The position numbers and the translations under genes were made by a program. DNA of 45,745 nucleotides from Anaerolineaceae bacterium (GTDB lineage Bacteria > Chloroflexota > Anaerolineae > Anaerolineales > Villigracilaceae). The stretch is taken from assembly GCA_009885945.1 (NCBI GenBank), contig VFJR01000109.1, positions 1-45,745 of the forward strand, read 5' to 3'. The number at the start of each line of letters is the position of its first letter. Position 1 is the stretch's first letter. A model generated the notes under the pieces. That model was not told where the DNA came from, made no database searches, and saw nothing but the letters and a program-made list of their open reading frames with translations. Positions 8,076-16,038 of this stretch are shown piece by piece.

Positions 8076-9512
8076 TTATTTCAACATAACGGCTGTGCTA
8101 GCCAACACAAACAAGAATTGCGGCGCAAGGCTGACGACTACTGTGGCAATCGCGGTGATGCTCCAGGTAAGGTCAAGCCAAAGATCACGCGCAGGGGTTG
8201 GGTCGCCTTCGCGCATGTACATATTGACAATGACGCGCAGATAATAAAAAGCGGAGACTAATGATGTGATCACACCGATCAATGCGAGCGTTGTGTATCC
8301 GCCTTGCAGGGCAGCGCGGAAGAGATAGAACTTTCCGACCATGCCAAGGGTGGGCGGGAAACCAATCAGCGAGAGCATGAAGATGGTCATAGCTGCGGCG
8401 ATGGCAGGATATTTTTTGGCGAGACCAGAATAATCGCTCAACTCCAAGCCTGAACCTGATTTTGTTTCAAGGGCAATCACCACCGCCCAAGCGCCGAAGT
8501 TTGTGAGCATATATGCAACGAGATAAAACAAGCCAGAGGCAATCGCATCTGCAGAGACTTGGGCATCACCGTAAGGCACGAATGCCATCAAGATATATCC
8601 CGCGTGAGCAATGCTGGAATATGCCAACATGCGTTTGATATTCGTCTGTGAAACCGCAACGATATTACCAACAATCATGGTCAACGCGGAAATAGCGGCG
8701 AGCACAGGAGCCATATCCATTGAGATGTTTGGGAAGGCAACTGAGAACACACGTAACAACGCGGCAAAACCTGCGACCTTGGCGCCTGATGACATAAAGG
8801 CTGTCACTGCTGTGGGTGCACCTTGATACACATCCGGAGTCCACATGTGGAAAGGAACCACCGCAACCTTGAAGGCGAACCCGACTAAGATGAGGGCGGC
8901 GCCGATGGTGAGCAGCAGGCTTGGGCTTGAGGATGAAGCGAAAGCAACTATCTCATGCAAATTCGTTGAGGCAGTCGCTCCATAAACCAAGGCAATTCCG
9001 TAGACTACAAATCCAGTTGAGAAAGCGCCCAGCAAAAAGTATTTGATACCCGCTTCTTCTGATTCTGTGTTACGGGTGAAAGCGGCGAGCACATACAAAG
9101 GAATGGACAAAAGCTCGAGCGCGATAAAGACCATGATCAAGTCATTGGATTGCGCCATGAGCATCATGCCAATCACGCTAAAGAGCAGAAGAGTGTAATA
9201 CTCACCACGCTCACTGCCTGTGCGTTTGATATAAGCATGCGCAACCGCAACGCCCAGCAAACCACCGACGAGTTGCAAGGCATTAATAAATGTGGAGAAT
9301 CCATCCTGCACCACCATGCCGCTAAAGCCGTCATTTGAAGCGCCGACTTGCATAAAGGTGAGTCCGAGCGTGAGTGCGAGACCAAAGGCAGTCAGTACTG
9401 CTGTAATGCTTTTGCGTTTGATCAAAAATACATCAAGCAACAAAAGTACGCACGTCCACACGCTGAGGACGATGACTGGTTGAAGAGTTGCGAAATCTAA
9501 AGGTTGGGGCAT
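8076..9512 (-). CDS. nuoN: NADH-quinone oxidoreductase subunit N
   Basis: Antiporter-like membrane subunit of complex I and part of its proton-pumping arm. The 478 residues are nearly all membrane helices (about 14). Family landmarks include the conserved ELLSIPLYVLAAFTR segment with its Glu, the KVAVVPFHMWTPDVYQGAPT loop with Lys and His, and KRMLAYSSIAHAGYILM. It is the last gene of the 14-gene operon, preceded by AGGGAT four bases before ATG and followed by the shared terminator. The 238-base gap to nuoM is the largest in the operon and holds two inverted repeats. Confidence 0.97.
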   Translation of the reverse strand: MPQPLDFATLQPVIVLSVWTCVLLLLDVFLIKRKSITAVLTAFGLALTLGLTFMQVGASNDGFSGMVVQDGFSTFINALQLVGGLLGVAVAHAYIKRTGSERGEYYTLLLFSVIGMMLMAQSNDLIMVFIALELLSIPLYVLAAFTRNTESEEAGIKYFLLGAFSTGFVVYGIALVYGATASTNLHEIVAFASSSSPSLLLTIGAALILVGFAFKVAVVPFHMWTPDVYQGAPTAVTAFMSSGAKVAGFAALLRVFSVAFPNISMDMAPVLAAISALTMIVGNIVAVSQTNIKRMLAYSSIAHAGYILMAFVPYGDAQVSADAIASGLFYLVAYMLTNFGAWAVVIALETKSGSGLELSDYSGLAKKYPAIAAAMTIFMLSLIGFPPTLGMVGKFYLFRAALQGGYTTLALIGVITSLVSAFYYLRVIVNMYMREGDPTPARDLWLDLTWSITAIATVVVSLAPQFLFVLASTAVMLK

Positions 9513-9540
9513 AAATATCCCTTATATATATTTCTTTTTA

Positions 9541-9613
9541 CCACGAAGGGCACAAAGAGCACAAAGGTTTGTTTTGTAAGAGGAAAATCCTTGTGCATTC
9601 GTATATTTCGCGG
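9541..9613. repeat. Imperfect inverted repeat in the nuoM-nuoN gap
   Basis: The left arm starts CCACGAAGGGCACAAAG and continues GCACAAAGG. The right arm read on the opposite strand starts CCGCGAAATATACGAATGCA and continues CAAGG. Roughly two thirds of positions match by eye. CCACGAAGG-CACAAAG strings are familiar to me as dispersed intergenic repeats. Confidence 0.5.
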
Positions 9614-9675
9614 CTCAAACTTACTCAAAGTAATTCATAAAATCTAACTAGCATTGCGAAAAGAGTATTTCATGG

Positions 9676-9730
9676 ACGGGTGGTTTCGATGTGGGCTTCG
9701 CAAAAACGCTCAGCCCTACTCAACCAGCGG
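9676..9730. repeat. Second inverted repeat in the nuoM-nuoN gap
   Basis: The arms GGTGGTTTCGATGTGGGCT and AGCCCTACTCAACCAGC are imperfect reverse complements around a TTCGC...GCTC centre. It is a different sequence type from the neighbouring element at 9541-9613. Confidence 0.5.
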
Positions 9731-9750
9731 GCATGTCACAATGACATAAG

Positions 9751-11280
9751 TTATAGTGGTAACAGTGCAATAATTTTATCAATGGCAGGCGCCATGATAT
9801 TGAAAAACGGAGCAGGGTAGAGACCGATCCAGAAGATGAAGATCAGCAAAGGCAAAACAGTGATGATCTCGCGCCAATTCAGGTCACGGATAGGGTGACC
9901 GTGTTTCTTTGCATCTTCAATAATTTCTCCTTGTGGTCCCAAGAACATCTTTTGGAACATATAAAGAATATAGACTGCCGCCATGATGACACCAAGCGCA
10001 GAGATGCCTGCATACCAAGGAGAGCCTATAGCTTTGGACCCAAACGCGCCAAGCAAAATGGTGAACTCACCCACAAAGCCGTTGAGACCAGGCAAGCCCA
10101 TGGAGGAAAGCGCTACGATCAACATGATGATGCCATACAGCGGGGTAATCTTCCACAAGCCGCCGTACACTTTAATTTCGCGGGTATGAGTCTGTTCGTA
10201 GATCATGCCGACGAGAAGGAACAAGGCGCCAGTGCTGATACCGTGATTGATCATTTGCAGTAGCGCACCTGCAATGCCTTCTGGATTCAAAGCGAACAAA
10301 CCAAGCATCACAAATCCTAAATGGCTGACAGATGAATAGGCTACAAGTTTCTTCACATCTGTTTGGGCGTAGGAAACTGCCGCACCATAGATAATGCCTA
10401 TGGTGGCAAGTAATGCAATGGTTGGAGCGGCATCTACAGCGGCTTGTGGGAAAAGCGATAAATTGAAGCGCAGGAAACCATAAGTACCCATCTTCAACAA
10501 GACACCTGCTAGGATAATTGAGCCGGCAGTGGGCGCTTCTACGTGTGCATCGGGTAACCATGAATGCAGGGGCCACATAGGAACTTTGATAGCAAACGCA
10601 GCCGCGAAGGCAATGAAAAGTAACATTTGCGTACGCGGGTCAATTGCACCTGAGGCATAAAGATCAGGCAAACGCGCAAGCATCTCGGGCATGTTGAATG
10701 AGGCGGTCTTGATGCCCAGCCACAAAATAGCAAGCAACATCAAAATGGAACCCGCCATTGTGTATAGGAAGAACTTGACCGCGGCATACAAACGGCGAGG
10801 TCCGCCCCAGATACCGATCAGGAAATACATTGGCACGAGCGTAAATTCCCAGAAGATGTAGAACAGGAATAAATCTTGCGCCAAGAACACGCCAGACATA
10901 CCCACTTCCAACAACAAGAAGAAGATCATAAAATCTTTGACGCGATCTTCAACCGCAGTCCATGTGGAAAGGATTGAAATGGGTGTTAGGAAAGTAGTGA
11001 GCAAGACCAGCAAAATGCTCAAACCATCCACTGCCAGATAATAATAAATATTCCAGCCAGCCACTTGAATCCAGGCGTACTTGGCATCAAGCTGTAAATC
11101 GGGATTGGATGATTCGAATTTTGAAAACACCCAAAGCGAAATAACGAACGTGATCAATGACGTGACCAGCGCCGTCCAACGGATGGCAGATTTCTGTTCG
11201 GGATTCATAAACAGAATCACCAGCACGCCCACTAGCGGGAAGAAGGTCATCAGGGTAAGAGGTTGTAAAAGAAATTCCAT
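9751..11280 (-). CDS. nuoM: NADH-quinone oxidoreductase subunit M
   Basis: Antiporter-like proton-pumping subunit of complex I with about 14 membrane helices over 509 residues. Landmarks: FYIFWEFTLVPMYFLIG with the conserved Glu, KVPMWPLHSWLPDAHVEAPT with Lys and His residues of the proton path, and VKKLVAYSSVSHLGFVMLG. GAGG lies about eight bases before ATG. It sits between nuoL and nuoN; the 79-base gap to nuoL contains a perfect 41-base palindrome. Length and composition are normal. Confidence 0.97.
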   Translation of the reverse strand: MEFLLQPLTLMTFFPLVGVLVILFMNPEQKSAIRWTALVTSLITFVISLWVFSKFESSNPDLQLDAKYAWIQVAGWNIYYYLAVDGLSILLVLLTTFLTPISILSTWTAVEDRVKDFMIFFLLLEVGMSGVFLAQDLFLFYIFWEFTLVPMYFLIGIWGGPRRLYAAVKFFLYTMAGSILMLLAILWLGIKTASFNMPEMLARLPDLYASGAIDPRTQMLLFIAFAAAFAIKVPMWPLHSWLPDAHVEAPTAGSIILAGVLLKMGTYGFLRFNLSLFPQAAVDAAPTIALLATIGIIYGAAVSYAQTDVKKLVAYSSVSHLGFVMLGLFALNPEGIAGALLQMINHGISTGALFLLVGMIYEQTHTREIKVYGGLWKITPLYGIIMLIVALSSMGLPGLNGFVGEFTILLGAFGSKAIGSPWYAGISALGVIMAAVYILYMFQKMFLGPQGEIIEDAKKHGHPIRDLNWREIITVLPLLIFIFWIGLYPAPFFNIMAPAIDKIIALLPL

Positions 11281-11314
11281 GTTCAGTCCTCGAGTACAAG
11301 ATCGTCAAAGGTTG

Positions 11315-11355
11315 AAGGTCTAAAGTCACAGGTCAGACCTGTGACTTTAGACCTT
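11315..11355. repeat. Perfect 41-base palindrome between nuoL and nuoM
   Basis: Twenty-base arms, left AAGGTCTAAAGTCACAGGTC, mirror perfectly around a single central A at 11335. It resembles the AAGGTCGAAGGTTACAGGTC arm of the element at 34823-34923. Inside an operon it could act as an RNA-processing or stability hairpin, or partly uncouple nuoM and nuoN from upstream genes. Confidence 0.85.
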
Positions 11356-11359
11356 AGAC

Positions 11360-13489
11360 TTATTTTAATAGTAAATATCCTAAAATAAAAACAACGCCAA
11401 ATAAAACAGATAATGCATAGGAACGCACAAATCCGTTCTGAATTTTTCGCATGGCGGTCGAAAAGTTTTGCGTCCATGTGCCCAAGCCATTCGCAAACGC
11501 ATCAATGCCTTTTTGGTCGGCATAATCATTCAACGCAATCGAACTGACCCAGTTGTATGTTCCGAAAATAATTGTGTCATGCACAAAATCATGCCAAAAC
11601 TTCCAATCAATTACATCTGCAAGGAATTGAGATAATTTTTTGAAGGGACTAATGATCAGCGCAAAATAGCCTTCATCCACAAACCATTTATTTTCCATAC
11701 CTGTAAAGATGAAACCCAACGGCTTCTTCAATGGATCAGGCTGACCGATCTTCAATGGCTTGCGTCCATAAATGAGCCAAGAGATGAAAATGGCAGACAA
11801 CGCTAATGCTGTGGAAATTCCTGCCACTTGCAAATTCAACGGTAGACCTTCCACTTCACCGAGCGTATATCCTAACCAATGACCGAGATTATGATAGCCC
11901 TCAAATGGCAGATTTAACGCGCCTCCCGCTACCGATAAAACTGCCAGCGCCACGAGGGGCAGAGTCATCACCTTGGGGCTTTCCTCGGCATGGGCGGCGG
12001 CTTCGTGCCGCGCTTCACCAAAGAAGACCATCCAAATTTGACGACCCATATAGAAAGCGGTGAAAAAGGCGGCAATCGTTAACTGCCAGTAAATGCTGGT
12101 GAAGTGCAAACTCGCATCCAATAGAATTTCATCTTTCGACCAAAAGCCTGCAAACGGAAAGATGCCTGCCAAAGCCAATGTGCCGATCATATACAACCAG
12201 AAGGTTACTGGCATAGTCTTGCGAAGTCCGCCCATGTTACGCATATCACCGGGGTCAAAGACCTCATGATGCTCGTCATGGTGTTCTGCTTTCTTATGTT
12301 TACCCTTAGGCTCTTCAGCGTGCCGAGCATGTTCAGCGTGATGATGCCCGCGTTCGAGACCGAGAATCACAGAGCCAGCAGAAAGGAATAACAAGGCTTT
12401 GAAGAATGCATGTGTAATGAGATGGAACATCCCAGCTACATACGCGCCCATGCCCACTGCCGCAACCATAAAACCAAGTTGTGAGATGGTGGAATAAGCG
12501 AGAACTTTCTTGATGTCATATTGCCCGACTGCGATAGTCGCCGCAAAAAGAGCAGTGGCGGCGCCGGTCATTGCAACAATATATTGAGCCTGAGGCACAA
12601 GAGAATATAAAGGCGCAGAGCGAGTGACAAGATATACACCAGCCGTCACCATGGTAGCGGCGTGAATCAGAGCAGAGACCGGGGTAGGACCCGCCATCGC
12701 ATCTGGCAACCAGATATAAAGCGGGATCTGAGCCGACTTCCCGGCGACGCCGATCAGCATGAAGAGGGTGATCAACACAATGACCCAGGGTTCGGCATGA
12801 GTGGCATTTTCAAATACGGCATCAAATTGAAATGAGCCGAGATGCCAGAACATCAAAAAGCCTGCAATGAGAAAACCAAAGTCGCCGACACGATTGGTGA
12901 TGAAAGCTTTTTTGGCGGCGTCTGAATTTGCCCATGACGGACGTGCGAGGGTGTCCATCTCAAACCAGAAACCGATTAAGAGGAAGGAGCACAGCCCCAC
13001 GCCTTCCCAGCCGACAAAGAGCATCATGTAAGAGTCGCCGCTGACAAGAATCATCATGGAAGCGATGAATAGGTTGAGGAAAATAAAGAAGCGGCGGAAG
13101 CGATTCTCTTCATGCTTGAAGCGCACATCTTCGTGCATGTATCCAATGGCATAGATATGAATGAGCGTGCCAACGCCTGAGACAACCAGCATCATTGTTG
13201 CAGAAAGCGAGTCGACGCGGAAGGTCCAATCGAGGCTGAGATTGCCGATGTGCATCCACTCGGCAAGTTTCCAGCGCAAGACTTCGCCATGATTTATGGA
13301 TACAGAATATGCCAGCAAAATAGAAACAACAAATGCCGCGCCCGATGCCAAACTTGCAACTGCACCCACGCCCCTCTCGCTGAACTTGTGACCAAAAATA
13401 GAATTGATCAACAAGCCCACCAACGGCGCAAACACCAGCCAAGGTGCTAAGAATAAAAATCCGTTATTTACTACTTCGGTCAAGTGCAT
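11360..13489 (-). CDS. nuoL: NADH-quinone oxidoreductase subunit L
   Basis: Largest antiporter-like subunit of complex I (709 residues from this start), with about 16 helices including the long lateral helix region at the C-terminus. Landmarks: FVGWEGVGLCSFLLIGFW, KSAQIPLYIWLPDAMAGPTPV, and KKVLAYSTISQLGFMVAAVG. I start at ATG 13489, which has GGAG six bases upstream; the ATG 12 bases earlier has none. An insertion rich in His, Lys and Glu (about residues 378-410, beginning GHHHAEHARHAEE) precedes the conserved DMRNMGGLRKTMP loop and is longer than in the enterobacterial protein. Confidence 0.97.
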   Translation of the reverse strand: MHLTEVVNNGFLFLAPWLVFAPLVGLLINSIFGHKFSERGVGAVASLASGAAFVVSILLAYSVSINHGEVLRWKLAEWMHIGNLSLDWTFRVDSLSATMMLVVSGVGTLIHIYAIGYMHEDVRFKHEENRFRRFFIFLNLFIASMMILVSGDSYMMLFVGWEGVGLCSFLLIGFWFEMDTLARPSWANSDAAKKAFITNRVGDFGFLIAGFLMFWHLGSFQFDAVFENATHAEPWVIVLITLFMLIGVAGKSAQIPLYIWLPDAMAGPTPVSALIHAATMVTAGVYLVTRSAPLYSLVPQAQYIVAMTGAATALFAATIAVGQYDIKKVLAYSTISQLGFMVAAVGMGAYVAGMFHLITHAFFKALLFLSAGSVILGLERGHHHAEHARHAEEPKGKHKKAEHHDEHHEVFDPGDMRNMGGLRKTMPVTFWLYMIGTLALAGIFPFAGFWSKDEILLDASLHFTSIYWQLTIAAFFTAFYMGRQIWMVFFGEARHEAAAHAEESPKVMTLPLVALAVLSVAGGALNLPFEGYHNLGHWLGYTLGEVEGLPLNLQVAGISTALALSAIFISWLIYGRKPLKIGQPDPLKKPLGFIFTGMENKWFVDEGYFALIISPFKKLSQFLADVIDWKFWHDFVHDTIIFGTYNWVSSIALNDYADQKGIDAFANGLGTWTQNFSTAMRKIQNGFVRSYALSVLFGVVFILGYLLLK

Positions 13490-13499
13490 AAAAGTCTCC

Positions 13500-13534
13500 A
13501 TAATTCGACATTCAAATTACTACTATCGAATTAT
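13500..13534. repeat. ATTCGA-type inverted repeat between nuoK and nuoL
   Basis: Perfect nine-base arms ATAATTCGA (13500-13508) and TCGAATTAT (13526-13534) flank a 17-base centre. The element spans the gap and overlaps the nuoK stop codon. Similar motifs occur at 18509-18524 and 30911-30977. Confidence 0.65.
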
Positions 13535-13833
13535 CCTTTTAGAGAATTAATATCGTCCACGTTGATGCTATGCTTTGCCTTGAAGATTTGCACGATCAAG
13601 GCGAGACCTACAGCCACTTCTGCGGCGGCAACGGTCATCACAAAGAAGACGAAAATTTGCCCGTCAAGATTATTATGCATATTCGCAAACGCCACAAAAG
13701 CGAGGTTGGCGGCATTGAGCATCAATTCGACGGACATGAAAATGATCAGCGGGTTGCGGCGTACAAGCACGCCCAGCGCTCCAGTGATAAACAAAATGGC
13801 GGATAAGATAATGTAGTAATCTACTTTAACCAT
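13531..13833 (-). CDS. nuoK: NADH-quinone oxidoreductase subunit K
   Basis: Small membrane subunit of complex I with three helices in 100 residues, the usual length. The conserved Glu-containing segment [19 protein letters not shown], part of the proton-translocation path, and a second Glu in the last helix ([13 protein letters not shown]) are both present. Its first base is shared with the last base of the nuoJ stop codon, a coupling arrangement; GGGAGG lies about ten bases upstream of ATG. Confidence 0.96.
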   Translation of the reverse strand: MVKVDYYIILSAILFITGALGVLVRRNPLIIFMSVELMLNAANLAFVAFANMHNNLDGQIFVFFVMTVAAAEVAVGLALIVQIFKAKHSINVDDINSLKG

Positions 13834-14366
13834 TATTTGGCGCCTCCCTTTTCATTTTTATCTTGCTTCGATAAAATAATTGCACCGACCATTGCCACTA
13901 GCAACAAAATGGAGGTTGCTTCAAATGGCAAAAGATAATCTGTGAATAAAGCCATACCCAAGCTTTGCAAACTTCCTATTGTATTTATACTGGCATCAGG
14001 GGCGTTTACCATAGCAGTTGGGTTTGATTTGAAAATCAGCAAGTACCCTGCTTCAACAGTAAGGATGACAGCCAAGATAATTGCCAAAGGTCTTTGCCAA
14101 GGCAGGATGTTTGCAGAGTTAAGTCTCTCTGTGCCAAGCAACATGATCACGAAGAGAAATAAGACCATGATCGCACCCGCGTACACAGTGATCTGCGACA
14201 TGGCGATAAACGGCGCGCCCAGCAAAATATAAAAGACAGCGACGGTTGCAAAATTCAACACAAGGAACAAGGCAGAGTACACTGTATTTTTGCTGGTGAC
14301 CATGCCGAGGGCAGTTGCAACAGCAACAAGGGCGAGGGTTAAGAAGAGCAGTAGGTCAATGGTCAT
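13833..14366 (-). CDS. nuoJ: NADH-quinone oxidoreductase subunit J
   Basis: Membrane subunit of complex I, 177 residues, five helices. The conserved third helix, [18 protein letters not shown], contains the region where family members form a pi-bulge involved in coupling. The gene overlaps nuoK by one base and follows nuoI by 12 bases. Length is within the normal range; no unusual feature. Confidence 0.96.
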   Translation of the reverse strand: MTIDLLLFLTLALVAVATALGMVTSKNTVYSALFLVLNFATVAVFYILLGAPFIAMSQITVYAGAIMVLFLFVIMLLGTERLNSANILPWQRPLAIILAVILTVEAGYLLIFKSNPTAMVNAPDASINTIGSLQSLGMALFTDYLLPFEATSILLLVAMVGAIILSKQDKNEKGGAK

Positions 14367-14378
14367 AAATACCTTTTA

Positions 14379-14897
14379 CTAATCTCTTGGATCTTTCATT
14401 TCTGGCACAGAGCGGGTAAAGACACCCGCATCTACTTTTTGAGGGGTTAGCATGGTGTGAACATGTACAGGTTCAAGCAGCATATCTTTAGGATAGATCG
14501 CCTGTCTGCGGTCCGTGAAGGACAGCTCGTAATTATCGCCCATCACAATCGCTTCGGTCGGGCAGGCATCTTCGCAGAAGCCGCAATAGATACAGCGCAG
14601 CATATTGATCTCGTAGGTAGAAGCATACCTCTCGCCGGGTGAGAAGCGTTTTTCATCCGTATTTTCAGAAGCTTCAACAAAGATCGCATCTGAAGGGCAA
14701 GCCGCGGCGCAGAGTGAACAGCCGATGCATTTCTCCAAGCCATTGTCATAACGCTTGAGTACATGCCTGCCGCGAAAACGCGGACGCACTGTTCTTTTTT
14801 GTTCGGGATATTGAACAGTAACGGGTCTTTCAAACATATAGCGGAAGGTCTGCCCGAGACCGCGCGCTAATTCAACCAAAGGTTCAAGAACGCCCAT
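14379..14897 (-). CDS. nuoI: NADH-quinone oxidoreductase subunit I (2 x 4Fe-4S)
   Basis: Ferredoxin-like subunit of the peripheral arm that carries clusters N6a and N6b and passes electrons toward NuoB. Two complete motifs are visible: C57-x2-C60-x2-C63-x3-C67 ([12 protein letters not shown]) and C102-x2-C105-x2-C108-x3-C112 ([12 protein letters not shown]). An N-terminal amphipathic stretch anchors it on the membrane arm. At 172 residues it is typical. Its start overlaps the end of nuoH by 14 bases. Confidence 0.97.
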   Translation of the reverse strand: MGVLEPLVELARGLGQTFRYMFERPVTVQYPEQKRTVRPRFRGRHVLKRYDNGLEKCIGCSLCAAACPSDAIFVEASENTDEKRFSPGERYASTYEINMLRCIYCGFCEDACPTEAIVMGDNYELSFTDRRQAIYPKDMLLEPVHVHTMLTPQKVDAGVFTRSVPEMKDPRD

Positions 14898-16038
14898 GAA
14901 ATTTGCTCCTCAAAGACCATTGCACTACCGCCACTGCAAACAAACCTAGCATGATGGACACAACGGGAATTGACCAAAAATACAAAACACTTTTAAGTAC
15001 ATCCGCCAGCACAATGCCCACAGCGGTAATGAAGACCAACGCCAAAGATAATGGCAATAAAACTTTCCAGCCAAAAGACATCAAACGGTCATACCGAATG
15101 CGGGGCCAGGTAGCGCGAGTCCAGATCATCACAAACAACAAAATAACTACTTTGATCAACAAATAGACAGGACCCAAAAACCAAAAGCGATCTACACTTA
15201 ATGCGCCGTTGAACCAATCCGTCATGAACCATAATTCACGATAGCCGCCAAAGAACAAAACTGCCGTGATCATGCTGACCACGATCATCTTTTGATATTC
15301 TGCCATAAAGAATAAGGAAAACTTCATGCCTGAATATTCAGAGTGAAAGCCTGCGGTTAATTCCTGCTCGGCTTCGGGCATATCAAATGGCGCGCGATTC
15401 ACTTCTGCCAACACTACAATAAAAAATAGGATTGCGCCCGTTGGCTGAATCACCGCAAACCACATGTCCTTCTGCGCGACCACAATTTCATTTAGGCTCA
15501 TCGAATTGCCTAACAGAATCACCATTACAAAACAAAAACCCAAAGCAAGTTCATAAGAGATCATTTGCGCCGAAGAGCGCAAGCCGCCCAGCATGGCGTA
15601 TTTATTATTGCTCGACCAACCCGCCAGCACAATGCCATAAACTGAGATCGAAGCAATCGACATCAAATACAAAATACCTACATTGATATCCGCCACCGCG
15701 AATGAAATGGTACGTCCGAACAACTCAGTAGTCGGCGCAATTGGAATGACCGCCGCAATGATCAAGGAAGGCACAACGGTCAAAATAGGCGCGAGAAAGA
15801 AAACTATCTTATCCGCGTGAATAGGTGTGAACTCTTCTTTAAAAATAAGTTTGATCGCATCTGCAAAAGGCTGGAACAAGCCAAAGGGTCCAGCGCGATT
15901 CGGTCCAATGCGTGTTTGCATACGAGCCAATGCGCGTCTTTCAAAATAAGTTAAGAAGATGAACCCGCCCAACAGAGCAAAGATCATTACCAAACTTTTA
16001 ATCAGCCACTCAAGCCAGAGAGTCCAATCAGAGATCAT
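14884..16038 (-). CDS. nuoH: NADH-quinone oxidoreductase subunit H
   Basis: Membrane subunit that forms the quinone chamber with NuoB and NuoD. About eight helices in 384 residues. The family segments [20 protein letters not shown] and [20 protein letters not shown], both lining the quinone site, are intact. It overlaps nuoG by four bases (ATGA) and nuoI by 14, so translation is coupled on both sides. The C-terminus is slightly longer than in enterobacteria. Confidence 0.97.
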   Translation of the reverse strand: MISDWTLWLEWLIKSLVMIFALLGGFIFLTYFERRALARMQTRIGPNRAGPFGLFQPFADAIKLIFKEEFTPIHADKIVFFLAPILTVVPSLIIAAVIPIAPTTELFGRTISFAVADINVGILYLMSIASISVYGIVLAGWSSNNKYAMLGGLRSSAQMISYELALGFCFVMVILLGNSMSLNEIVVAQKDMWFAVIQPTGAILFFIVVLAEVNRAPFDMPEAEQELTAGFHSEYSGMKFSLFFMAEYQKMIVVSMITAVLFFGGYRELWFMTDWFNGALSVDRFWFLGPVYLLIKVVILLFVMIWTRATWPRIRYDRLMSFGWKVLLPLSLALVFITAVGIVLADVLKSVLYFWSIPVVSIMLGLFAVAVVQWSLRSKFHGRS

